Positions 1 through 9,554 of a stretch of 64,000 nucleotides of DNA are shown in pieces. Both the position numbers and the translations under genes were made by a program. The notes under the pieces were generated by a model. The model made no database searches, was not told where the DNA came from, and worked only from the letters and a program-made list of their open reading frames with translations. Source of the stretch: Hexactinellida sp. DTS-2022 (taxonomy: Eukaryota; Porifera; Hexactinellida); assembly GCA_028753945.1 (NCBI GenBank), contig JAPNXP010000007.1:3720001-3784000 (forward strand), written 5' to 3'. Every line of letters begins with the position of its first letter. Within the stretch, counting starts at the first letter, position 1.

Positions 1-60
1 TCAGTCGGTTTTTAGAAAATCCACTCGATTCCACCGTTCAGTCAATTCCACTAAAATTTA

Positions 61-209
61 GTAATTCCACTAGATTCCACTAGATTCCACTGGATTCCAC
101 TAGATTCCACCATTCAGTCACCCTAGATTCCACTAGATTCCACTAGATTCCACTAGATTCCACTAGATTCCACTGGATTCCACTAGATTCCACTAGATTC
201 CACTATTCA
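61..209. repeat. Decamer tandem repeat (AGATTCCACT)n
   Basis: Tandem array of the 10-mer AGATTCCACT with a few TGG variants. It is broken by a CATTCAGTCA segment that recurs near both ends of the array. The same words continue more loosely to base 20. No coding potential. Confidence 0.9.
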
Positions 210-489
210 GTCAGCCCCGTGACGGACAATATATATAGTTTGCACACAGTTTTGACTCTTTTCCATAGTTATTTTCAGAGATATGACCTATTTGTTTATC
301 GATCGATTGGATTTCACCGTTTCCAACAATTGTCCGTGGTTTATTCTCCAATATTCGAAAGACTGGAGTCAACATAACTTTTTTCATGTTTGGTCAGACA
401 AAAATAATCAACAATTGATCAAAAAAAATAGTTTAAAAGTGAAAATTTGAAACCTTATGGCCTATAATCCCAATCGAGGGTAGGTTTTC

Positions 490-726
490 TTCTCCATTTT
501 CTTTCTCAGACACCCGGGGTGCTAGAATCAAAATTTACGTCTCAAAATCCTCGCAATACCCGACTTCCTATCCGTCAATAATACATTTCGTGACCCTAAC
601 ACGCACCGTTTTCAAAATGATCCATATATGGGCATGTAATGTGCCCATTTTTGATGACGCAGCAAATTTCCTCTCCTAAAGTATAGACGCTAGAGTTTAG
701 GTCTAACTATCTAATCACATCAATAT
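490..726 (-). repeat. Interspersed repeat R3, left part
   Basis: Matches, in reverse orientation, the repeat at about 27,100-27,480; shared words include CCATATATGGGCATG and CACATCAATAT. The copy is interrupted at 727 by the LTR element and resumes at about 3158-3280. No coding capacity seen. Confidence 0.6.
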
Positions 727-879
727 TGTGGTATTAACTTGAGCTTGGAATGTAGCTAGGTTTAATAGTGAAGAAATACAAATTAAGAATGCGTTAACTA
801 AACTAATCTAAACTAACGTACTATGCTAGTACCTACACTTATCGTTATGGTCTACTACTAAGTATTAACTATCATGACA
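727..879 (-). repeat. 3' LTR of the retrotransposon
   Basis: 153 bp, no difference seen from 3001-3153. It is the 3' LTR because coding is on - and the purine tract borders it. Confidence 0.92.
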
Positions 880-898
880 TCACTCCCCTCTACCAACG

Positions 899-2977
899 TC
901 ACCAAACCTTAGGGTTGCCGAAGAAATCCGTCTTCTTACGTACTCTTGTAGATCTCCTAAATCCGGGCGTTGGGATCACTACTACTGCGCGTGATTCGAC
1001 CTCGTCCCTCTCGTCGGTATGCGATTGTTCTGTGTCGGTTACATCCTGGGCCACACCTGACGGTTCCTCCTGGCCATCTGGGGTAGGGATCACTGGGTCG
1101 CCAAGTATCTGCTCCGGCGCTAGGGACTCTGGTGAGCCATGAGGGATAACCTTACAGTTGTTCATGTGGACCCACACATGCTTGCCAGTCTCTCTCGTGA
1201 TCTTTACGTTCGGATGGCTAACTTCGATAACGTCGTAGGGTCCCTTGTACATCGGATCCAGGCCATCCTCCCTGGTAAAATGCTTAAGCAGGACTCTCTG
1301 TCCTCGTGACATAATCGTAGGACTGGTTGCGGCATTGGTCTCGTAGTGGTTCTTCATCTGTTCCTGGGCCTTGCCTATGTTAACCTCCGCCTTCACTTCT
1401 AATTCGATTGTTGGGGAGACCCGTAGAGGCCGATGGCGCACTGTTCTAGGGTCTATCAGCGTGATAGTGTGTTCTGCTGTGGCTATTCCGTGAGGTTTCT
1501 TGGGGTTCTCGGCGAATACTCTTTGATACTTATCGAGGATCTTAATTAATGCAGAGCGTTCGTCTGGTGGGAGGCTGGGGTTAACGTCGAAAGCTCCTGG
1601 TTGCGCCTGTGTAACATCCGTGTGTTGTTGTAACACGTTAGCTCTGCTCAGTATGTCCCCTCCTCTCGCGCCGACTGCGGAATCTTTCCAATGATCGCCT
1701 AGTTTCACTCTCAATCCTTCCCAATCGAAGGTAGTACCTCCGAACTGTGCCAAAAGGCCCCGTCCAAGTATCACCGTTTTTTCTTCCGTGTCCAAAATGT
1801 CCAGTCTGTACTCTACTACTTGGTTATCTCCAATATCGATTGAAACGCTTGCCCTTCCGCACACTGTTATGGGGATGTGACCCACTCCAAATACTCTAGT
1901 ACTAATGGGGTGATAAGCCAGGCCTAGTCTCTGAGCTGTTACCCGGTCCACTACGGATGGGTCGGCGCCTGTGTCAAGCATTGCGTTTATCTTCTTACCA
2001 TTGATCCTGACTGGCAACATTACTGAAGTCTCCACTGTACTAACAGAAGATGCTGAGGTTTGGAAAATATCTCGCTGTGAGTCCCTCCCTCGACATCCGC
2101 GGATGTCGTGGCCCTTCCTACCGCACTTGGGGCAGCATCTCTCGGGGCATTCAGCCATAAAATGGCGTGTTGAGTCGCATATAAAGCAACGCGAATCTGA
2201 GCTTACTCTAGTAGTGTACCTCCTCGAGCTACCTCTGAAGGGGCCCCTCCTCCTGTAGCTAGCCCTCCGAGGATCCTGCTTCACTGTATTCACTGCGGGT
2301 CTCTCATCTTCGGCGTCAGGTGTCGCCACTTCTTCTCTTGCAACTCTCTTGGGGCTTCCCTGGTGGGCTTGTTCGTCGTCTAGCTTCATCAGAGCAATGC
2401 GGCTCAAATCTCTGTAGCCATAATCTAGGGAGATTCTCTTGTCCACTAAGGCAGTCGACACCCTGATGAGAAACGCGCGCGCTTCCTTGGTTTCTACGTT
2501 TTCTCTTTCGTCCAACCACAAGTGCAAGGCAGGCTGGATGTTCTCTGGCAACTGCGATACCAATATACTACACACCATCCTGAGTGGTGCCGTAGCTACG
2601 GTGGCCGAGTTCTTAAGACGATAGAAAAAATCGTCAATACTTTCTCCTACCTGCTAATCAGAACGACACAGGTCTTTGAGGGCTCGATGCGTATCCTTGG
2701 GGGGGTCGAGGTTCGCTATCAAAGTTTCGAACGCTGGGGTGAGGGTCTCAGCAGCCTGATTCTCTGTGACTATTTCAACTACTAACTCCCTCTCAGCTAG
2801 GCTCCGACAGATACATACGAGAGTAGTTGTAATGCACGCTGTACACCTCCCTCCGTAGCGATCATGCTTGCAGTAGCTGCCTGGAATAGTGGCCTCCATT
2901 TCTCGATTCTCTCTTCCTTTCTGAGTTCTGGGATAATGAGCCTTTCTGAGTTCTGGGATAATGAGCCTTTCTGCCAT
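899..2977 (-). pseudogene. Gag-protease-integrase tail polyprotein
   Basis: One reading frame from ATG at 2977 to the stop at 899, interrupted by an in-frame TAG at 2654-2656. Part 1 (107 codons) is the N-terminal Gag. After the TAG the frame continues with Gag-like sequence (DDFFYRL, LPENIQPAL), so this looks like an inactivating stop in capsid rather than a gag/pol border. Counting from the ATG at 2578: basic region about 105-122, two CCHC zinc knuckles at 131-144 and 149-162, aspartic protease with LDTGADPSVV at 201-210, and the pre-RT linker near 350-393. At about residue 394 (near base 1400) the frame jumps directly to the integrase C-terminal region (MSRGQRVLLKHF, MYKGPYDV) and ends in a basic RRSTRVRKK tail. 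The missing part is roughly the whole RT-RNaseH-integrase core, removed in frame. Confidence 0.85.
2920..2969. repeat. 25-bp tandem duplication in gag 5' end
   Basis: Two adjacent exact 25-bp units (2920-2944, 2945-2969) just inside the first Gag codons. 25 is not a multiple of 3, so the duplication changes the frame upstream of the Gag body. Confidence 0.85.
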
Positions 2978-2984
2978 GAGGAGA

Positions 2985-2998
2985 CTTAATTTGTATTT
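2985..2998 (-). promoter_or_regulatory. Candidate primer-binding site, self-priming type
   Basis: On the - strand AAATACAAATTAAG starts 2 nt after the 5' LTR. It is the exact reverse complement of a 14-nt segment inside the LTR (3048-3061 in the 5' LTR). No TGG-initiated tRNA-complementary site is seen at this place. Tf1/sushi-type Ty3 elements prime from their own transcript in this way. Inference from complementarity only. Confidence 0.5.
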
Positions 2999-3000
2999 AA

Positions 3001-3153
3001 TGTGGTATTAACTTGAGCTTGGAATGTAGCTAGGTTTAATAGTGAAGAAATACAAATTAAGAATGCGTTAACTAAACTAATCTAAACTAACGTACTATGC
3101 TAGTACCTACACTTATCGTTATGGTCTACTACTAAGTATTAACTATCATGACA
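3001..3153 (-). repeat. 5' LTR of the retrotransposon
   Basis: 153 bp, TG...CA, no difference seen from 727-879. Followed by ATAT, the presumed target duplication. Confidence 0.92.
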
Positions 3154-4124
3154 ATATCCCATTACAAACTCATTGGAAGAACAAATGAGACCATTATCCA
3201 AATGGCTACAATTCTATAAATTCACATGCCCATATATGAAGGATTCATAATTCATTTCAGTGATGTGACCATAAGATTGAAATTATAAAAAAAATAGCTA
3301 GAGCTTAGCTTTGGCTAAAAGTCAGAGCTTATGATTAGGTTTATCTGAACCCCAAATATGAAGAATAATTTGAGCAACTACAACTATGAAATTGATCGAA
3401 GCCTTTGTTTTAATTGAAGTATTGAGATATTTTTAGAATTACGTTTTTGAGCTTCATAGGGGGTAACATAGTTTCAATTAGTATGAATTCATAATCAATT
3501 TATCTTAATAACATTAGTAATGCCTATACAACTAGTTTAGAGTATAATGAAATTTGTTAGATAGCTCACTAATCAATTCAGATATCTGCCTGGGGTTTAT
3601 ATTTTTATTTTACCAAATTTGCCTGAAATACCATGGATTTATCCTCTAATCCAACTTTAAACAAGCACCGACGGGTGTAAAATTTTGAAATTTAAGATTC
3701 GTAGTGGTCAATCAGTTCAAAAACACTATAAGAATATGTGCGAAAATTTTCAGAACTCTAAGTACTCTATTGTAGTCTCCGGGATCAACCCCGTCTACGT
3801 CACTATGGTCAACAATAATATTCTGAGAAAGAGGCTTGCTAAGTTTATTATTATTATTATTTCCGAAACTTTGGGGATTTTATCCCCATTAGTTTTCGGG
3901 TATTGGTTAAAATGGATCATTGATATGACTAGAAAGTTAGGTGAGCGATAACGTAAGGAAAGGGATGTATAATTTTCGTTAATTTTCCGTTATATTCCAC
4001 AGTATTTAAATACAAGCGGCATAACATTTGAAAAGGTATTTGCCATGAATACAAGCGAGGGCCGCAGGCCCGAGTGCAAGTTGTAAGAACGCGCGTAGCG
4101 CGGACGTGCAGCTTGTATATATAC
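3154..4124. other. Gene-free stretch
   Basis: The first ~130 bp complete the R3 copy split by the LTR element. The rest is AT-rich with only short open frames that show no motif. I see no gene. Confidence 0.6.
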
Positions 4125-4965
4125 CCCAGCAATTATATACGTTTTATGGACGAAAATAGTAAGTTGTAACTCAGATACTACTAGTTAGGGAATTTTACCT
4201 CAAATTATAGGTAAACCTTGAAAAAAATTGTTACCAAACAATTTCTACACTAGAGTCTTCTTCTTCTGGACCCCAATAAACATAGAAAAAAAGTTGCAAG
4301 CCCAAACCCGTGAGGAATTTTTTTTACACGGGTTGCAGTTTCTGATTTTCCATAGTAAATCGCCGACATTTCTCGAGCAAACTTTCTCAAATCAGCTCCA
4401 ATCAACTTATTATCACCATATTGGTACTCTGCGTTAAATTTCCAGCAATATGATATATCACATGTCCATAATTGGAAGAATTTTTCCATAGCAACGCTGG
4501 CATGTCTTAGGAATGTGTAAAAATCCCATTATCAAATTGTGTTCCCACTTAATCAAGTGACCCCTCTTTCGACTCCATTCAGCTACCTGAGTAAAATTAT
4601 ACACATACCGACACTCTAAAACGTGATTTTTTAAAATTATTCGAGATTTTCGAGATTAACTGTAAATCACGAATAATTTACAAAATTTATTATAAAGTAG
4701 TAAGAAAATGAATTTATGTTATTTGAATTTTTTTTCATTTACCATAAATTGTTACCGTTACCATTAAATGGCGTCTAAACAGCTTAACCACAAATCTCAG
4801 ATTCTCAAAACTGGTTATAATGGACTCGCAATGGTTGATTACCCCATATACAACCCTAATAAGACTAATAGGAGGCATGGTTTATCCTATAATGTAATTT
4901 AGAAACTGCCTTTCTATTTTTTCGGCCTTCTTGGTGACATACACGGCCGTATATTAAGTAGGCAA
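4125..4965 (+). mobile_element. Degenerate half of a P-type non-autonomous element
   Basis: Shares long stretches with 36,790-37,249 and 54,935-55,382, including the terminal CACGGCCGTATATTAAGTAGG. Only the right half and right terminal inverted repeat are recognisable; the left end is lost. Confidence 0.6.
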
Positions 4966-4988
4966 GTAATCAGAGCATCTATAGAGAT

Positions 4989-5174
4989 CAGGGGTGGATC
5001 TAGCCACTCAAATTTGGTGGGGTGCAAATTTTGGATGAGTTTTTTTTCATTAAATATTCTCAGCCAAGTGTTCAACAAAATAGGACTTAAATTCTAAATA
5101 GAATGAAATTTTCTAATAGGATAAAATTTGGGGGGTGCGCACGCCCCCGCACCTCCCTTCTAGATCCACCCCTG
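4989..5174. mobile_element. hAT-type MITE, 186 bp
   Basis: Ends CAGGGGTGGATCTAG / CTAGATCCACCCCTG. Exact 8-bp TSD ATAGAGAT at 4981-4988 and 5175-5182. Non-coding. Confidence 0.93.
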
Positions 5175-5294
5175 ATAGAGATGTTCTATAGTGAATTTTC
5201 AGTTTCCTATAACGAACACCGTTATTTTGAAGTCTCTATTATGAACACAATTTTAGGTCTCTTGAATGTTCATAATAAAAATAACCTGTTTATA

Positions 5295-5450
5295 CAGTGG
5301 ATCCCCGATATAAGAACATCGTCTTGATCTGCATATAGTGTTCTTATAACCGGCATAAATTGTAAGGGTATATGGAAACCCTTTTCCAATATAATGTTCT
5401 TATATCCAGTAAGTTCTTATAATCAGTGTTCTTATTTCCGGTATCTACTG
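5295..5450. mobile_element. Tc1/pogo-type MITE, 156 bp
   Basis: CAGTGGATCCCCGATATAAG at one end, CCGGTATCTACTG at the other, with TA on both sides. Same family as 6029-6356 and 39585-39757 (shared GTTCTTATAACCGG words). Confidence 0.88.
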
Positions 5451-5549
5451 TATCAGTAATTGCATCAATTAATATTATTTTTTGACACTAGGAACTTTTT
5501 TTACTTTAATTAATTTATAGCATTAATAAAACTGTGATAGCTTTCCGAT

Positions 5550-6025
5550 ATGCCTCTATCTAAGCAAAAAGTGAATACATCTCCTCTCTGGAAGAAATGG
5601 GATAAGGATGCTCAGAAATATGGATTACGTCACACAATATATTCCATTAATGGCGACGAATATATTGGTGAGTGGAATGATAATAAAAAAGATGGGAGAG
5701 GTTCTTTGTCTTTCAATCGAGGGCATTCTATTTATAAAGGTGACTGGAAGAATGACCTCCGTCATGGGCATGGTACCTTGAGCATATTTAACCGAGATAC
5801 GAATGACTTTCTAAAGGAGTATTCTGGAGGTTGGAAGTTCGATATGAGACATGGGTATGGCACAAGGTATTTCGGAGAAAATGAATACTATGAAGGCGAA
5901 TGGTATGCAAATATGAGGTGTGGATGGGGTCGGATGTTTTATAATGACGGAAACGTATATGAAGGAGAATGGTTGGATGATCTAAGAAGTGGCGAGGGGA
6001 TGCTTAGATTACCCAATAAAAATAG
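5550..6025 (+). CDS. MORN3: MORN3, exon 1
   Basis: MORN-repeat-containing protein 3, a small protein of sperm and ciliated cells. The N-terminal SPLWKKWDKDAQKYGLR and the whole repeat register fit animal MORN3. MORN repeats begin near residues 38, 62, 91, 114 and 137 (YIGEWNDN, YKGDWKND, YSGGWKFD, YEGEWYAN, YEGEWLDD). The ATG at 5550 is preceded in frame by TGA and TAG, which fixes the start. The exon ends AAT AG at 6025 before a GTACAT donor. Joined to exon 2 the coding length is 711 nt (236 residues), close to the roughly 240 residues usual for this family. The exon is intact. The donor is overlapped by a transposon insertion (see 6029-6356). Confidence 0.93.
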
Positions 6026-6028
6026 GTA

Positions 6029-6356
6029 CATATGATGCCGGTTATAAGAACTTCGCAGCGAACTGCATACATAGGCGTCGGACCCACCCGGCCACCCGGC
6101 ATGGGCCGGGTGGCCCAAAGGGGCTACCCGGCCGTGAATGTAGCGGCTCCGGAGTTGATTGGGCCGGCCCCGGAGCCTTTGGGCCGGCCCCGGAGCCTTC
6201 GGGCCGGGCGGGCCCATTTCCGACGCCTATGACTGCATATAATGTTTCTTATAAATGACATGCTCTTATAACCGGCATAAATTATATAGGGTATATGGCA
6301 ACCGATTTCCTGTAGAATGTTCTTAGAACCGGTGTTCTTATATCCGATATCTACTG
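6029..6356. mobile_element. Tc1/pogo-type MITE at the MORN3 donor
   Basis: Flanked by TA (6027-6028 and 6357-6358), with ends resembling 5295-5450 (ATGCCGGTTATAAGAAC; CCGATATCTACTG). A 162-bp GC-rich element (6070-6231) plus its 8-bp TSD is nested inside. Without that it is about 158 bp, as its relatives are. The left TA is part of the exon 1 splice donor. Confidence 0.88.
6070..6231. mobile_element. GC-rich hAT-type MITE, nested
   Basis: Ends CATAGGCGTCGGA / TCCGACGCCTATG. Exact 8-bp TSD ACTGCATA at 6062-6069 and 6232-6239. Internally rich in GGGCCGGCCC words, strongly unlike the surrounding AT-rich DNA. Confidence 0.92.
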
Positions 6357-6884
6357 TATATTTTGTGTAGTATTACTTTCTGGGACTAGTTCTTGCGTTC
6401 TGGGTATCCTAATATTCTTATAATAAGTGCCAACTATCATATAGTATAGTGGCCCCAGATCTAATCTTACTGAGTGGTATAATATTATTCACAGATTTGC
6501 CAATCGATGGAATTTGTTCGTGGTTTACTATAGGAAATAAAATATAATGTTCGAATCGATTTCCCCACTAATCAGGGTAGTACAACAACTACAGGAAATC
6601 TGGTTCGAACTTGTTTCCAACTGATAACGATAGCAACAAAGTCTTCTTCTATTGGATATTAACCTAGATTCGTTGTGAGTTCCACCAATCTCTTACAGTT
6701 ATACAGGGCCGGATCACCCAATAGGCTAAGTAGGCTGCATCCAAGGGGCCCGTGGGTTCTGGCGGCCCCATAAAATCTGCTCGTTAATTAATACATTTTT
6801 GCTCTATCAAAGCGTAATTCTGTAATTCTGGCCAACTAATAAGTAATGACATTATAAATTACAATCTATATATTAATAGCACGA

Positions 6885-7130
6885 TTGTTGTTGTTTGTAT
6901 CATGTTTGTGTATTTGTTTGTCCAGAATTAATATGAATTATGACAAGCTCTAGAAATTTGAAACTTGTATGCAGGAGTAATTTTACACGATGACAACGAT
7001 ATGTTAGTTTTATAAACGAAATAACGGGATTATGACGTCATAAAGCAAATATTTGGGAATGACTCTTCAGTTTTTAGCCGATTCGCCCACAATTTTAGAT
7101 AGCAAGACAACATGAGAAAAGACACACGTA
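6885..7130 (+). repeat. Repeat R1, 5' portion
   Basis: Closely matches 58,585-58,850, and in reverse 36,590-36,785 and about 13,320-13,470. Shared words: TTTGTCCAGAATTAA, CGAAATAACGGGATTATGAC, CCCACAATTTTA. Class uncertain. Confidence 0.55.
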
Positions 7131-7442
7131 TACCGATTTATGGGTTATGACGTCGCGTGGGAATTAATTATTATCATTATTAGAATTATCGTTTAATTCA
7201 CTCCACATATTGAGGTTTGGTGATTAACTGCCTACTCCACCTGCATGATTTCTGTTTAGTTAGTTCTATTAGTGATGTATTAATAGTTTACAGATATTCA
7301 TAAGTTTAGATATTTATTCTGTTTTCCATCTCACCTCACGGTGGCTAAGGCGAAACAACCGTTAATTGCATTACGAGTGTGTACCACGAACAAACAAAGT
7401 CGCAAAGCGACTTTTGTGAGAGATTGATCATTCGCGAACGAG

Positions 7443-8080
7443 TCCGAATTGCTTGTATTATTAAAACTCGATTGTTGTGCTTTTTGTGAGTTTGTCCGGA
7501 TTGTATTAAAGTGATGGGGGAATGGAAACTGCATTTATAATTGAGATCGACTAACCCACAAATGTGATAAAAGGTTAACATGTATGCTGATTCCGAATTT
7601 CGCATTCACAAATTTCTAACATGAATATCCTTTTTGTTGTTGTTTACATAAATAGGTAAACAAATTAATTAAAATTCAAAATCCGCCCAGAAGTTAACTT
7701 TCAACGGGTATTATAAGTAAACAAATTATAAGAATTGAAAATGCTGAAAGGGATGTACGTATATATGTATGACAAAATTTATTAAGTATGTAATTGATTA
7801 ATCAATTGTTTAATGAGGAGAAAGGACGCATAGCGGCCGTTAACTTGAGGTGCTTAGCAGGGGCGGTCGCAGGATCTGGCCAGCCCGGGGCAAAAGAGCA
7901 GCTTTTAGTATAAATCCGGGGCATGCTCCATGTAATTATACTACCAAATGGGCTGGAATCCGGGGCAAAATATTTTAACCCGGGGCATTTGCCCCGGATG
8001 CCCCCTCCTAGGACCGCCACTGGTGCTTAGTACCGAACTGTCGCAAAGAGCGACATAGACCGAAGCTCGTCCACTTAAAT
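7443..8080 (+). repeat. Repeat R1, second type, in the MORN3 intron
   Basis: Matches 34,742-35,440 over its length: ACTCGATTGTTGTGCTTTTT, GTTTGTCCGGATT, CATAGCGGCCGTTAAC, then CGCAAAGAGCGAC and ACCGAAG. Interrupted by a hAT MITE at 7858-8022. Ends in GC-rich short palindromes. Class uncertain; a non-autonomous Helitron is one possibility. Confidence 0.6.
7858..8022. mobile_element. hAT-type MITE, 165 bp
   Basis: CAGGGGCGGTCGCAGG ... CCTAGGACCGCCACTG. Exact 8-bp TSD GTGCTTAG at 7850-7857 and 8023-8030. Confidence 0.94.
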
Positions 8081-8269
8081 AGAGTTATTTTCGTTGAAGT
8101 GGGTAGGGAGACCTAATTCTACCAAGCCTATGATCCCAGAGACGCATGATCCGTCCATGCAGTTATATACACTAACTTAGCTGTTATATTGCGCTTATAT
8201 AATTCTGGTGAGCGAAGACCACGAGAAATTGCCTACATTGTGTAGTGACACATACGAACTCATAATAGA

Positions 8270-8578
8270 CACTTTTCCTTGGGCGAGTATTACACAACGT
8301 TGCATAAGGTGTTGGCTCATAGCGCTCAATTGATTCAAGAATATAATGGAGAGAGAGGTCTGACATCGTTGTCAGAAAAAGGTTTAGAGGCTTGGCACAA
8401 GACCATTCAACGTTATCGCGAACAATTGGCTAGAACATTCTCCTTTGAAGTTAATATAAAAGATATCTTTATTCGTCTTACTTCTCTGTCAGATTACTTC
8501 TCATTACCAAATAAAACGAATTCTCTAGGTCAATTTTTCATGTTTTTCATTAACTATATTAAACCAATATATAAGTGA
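8270..8578 (+). pseudogene. RAG1/Transib-like transposase, C-terminal fragment
   Basis: Open frame of 99 codons with LHKVLAHSAQLI, then LSEKGLEAWHKTIQRYRE and ARTFSFEVNIKDIF. It aligns by eye with the C-terminal part of the copy at 38408-39807 (LHKLLSHSEELL, FSEEGSEPCNKLI, ARKTSFEDNIIDIF). In RAG1 the third catalytic acidic residue sits in the corresponding SEGNE block; here it is SEKGLE. A PWASI motif just upstream is one frame away, so a small indel is present. Only the end of the gene is here, in the MORN3 intron on the same strand as MORN3. No function expected. Confidence 0.65.
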
Positions 8579-8871
8579 TATTATTAGTTTTTATTCTGTT
8601 TGGGACGAAATTTCCATGTACGAGATTTCCGCGATTCTAATTCAAGTTTATAATTATATTATTTTAATTTTTAACATATACTAGCGCGCTACGCTTGCTC
8701 GTTGATTTTTGATATATTCATTTTTCCGAATTTTAAATACTTATTGTCATTTGTCTGAATTTGTATACCTCAATATTAGCAGAATACGGCAACTGCCAAG
8801 TTGAGAATTAGATCACTTTAATGTGTGTATGATATTTACTGTAGACAAAAAATTAGTTATATTCTAAAATA

Positions 8872-9020
8872 CAGTGAACTCCCGTTATAACGAAGTCTGG
8901 TTTAACGAAATATTCGCTTATGACGAAATGGATATTTTCCCCCAGAGAATATTACGAATATTGTCAAGTAACGAAGCAATTTACAGGTCCCAAGCACTTC
9001 TTTATAACGAGAGTTGACTG
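8872..9020. mobile_element. Tc1/pogo-type MITE, 149 bp
   Basis: CAGTGAACTCCCGTTATAAC ... TATAACGAGAGTTGACTG, flanked by TA (8870-8871, 9021-9022). Confidence 0.88.
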
Positions 9021-9319
9021 TATCGCATTCTTCTATAATATCAAAGATTCAATTACTAAACCATTATTTTTTTAACTATAGCGTATTTTTGTTTTCATAT
9101 GATAAAGTACAACAAAGTATTCACTATCACATGCCTTTGGTTTATTACCACTGGCTATTAATTAAATCATATAGAACCACCGTATAGGTTTTCACATATG
9201 CACTATGGAGAATATCAAAAATTATTTTTTTGCCGTTTTCAACGAGGTCCAAAATTGTACTTTTCTTCGATATTCCCACTGTTAATTTAGTTGTACTTTA
9301 GTTTTGTTTATTCTAATAG

Positions 9320-9554
9320 ATATGATGGAAAATGGTCAATGGATATGAAAAATGGAGATGGAAAGTTTTTTTATTTGGACAAAGGACATCTCTATACTGG
9401 ATGGTGGTTAAACAATGTACCGAAATGTGGAACTTTTGAAGATTTTGTGGATACTAAATCTTCTGAACCGATCTCTTACCAATTTCCTACTTGCGATTTA
9501 ATTTCTCCCGGAGATGTTGTATCTGACGCAAAAATATTACTTTTGAATCTTTAG
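9320..9554 (+). CDS. MORN3: MORN3, exon 2 (last)
   Basis: Acceptor TTCTAATAG ends at 9319. Phase fits exactly: AG from exon 1 plus A gives Arg, then YDGKWSMD. Two further MORN units (YDGKWSMD, YTGWWLNN), then the family's KCGTFEDF motif, the proline-rich segment (SYQFPTCDL) and a short tail; stop TAG at 9552-9554. The intron is 3.29 kb and consists mostly of transposon sequence. Confidence 0.92.

Larger units (their letters stand above)
727..3153 (-). mobile_element. Ty3/gypsy-type LTR retrotransposon, internally deleted
   Basis: Two direct 153-bp LTRs (727-879 and 3001-3153) look identical base for base and have TG...CA ends. A 4-bp ATAT lies on both sides (723-726 and 3154-3157). The internal region is read on the - strand. 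A purine-rich tract (AGAGGGGAGTGA on -) abuts the 3' LTR at 880-891, as expected for a polypurine tract. The body encodes Gag, protease and an integrase tail but almost no reverse transcriptase, RNase H or integrase core. It must have moved with enzymes supplied in trans. LTR identity implies a recent insertion. Confidence 0.92.

Noticed and set aside
3685..3951. 88-codon open frame on +
   Set aside because: AT-rich, no motif, no context; typical chance frame.
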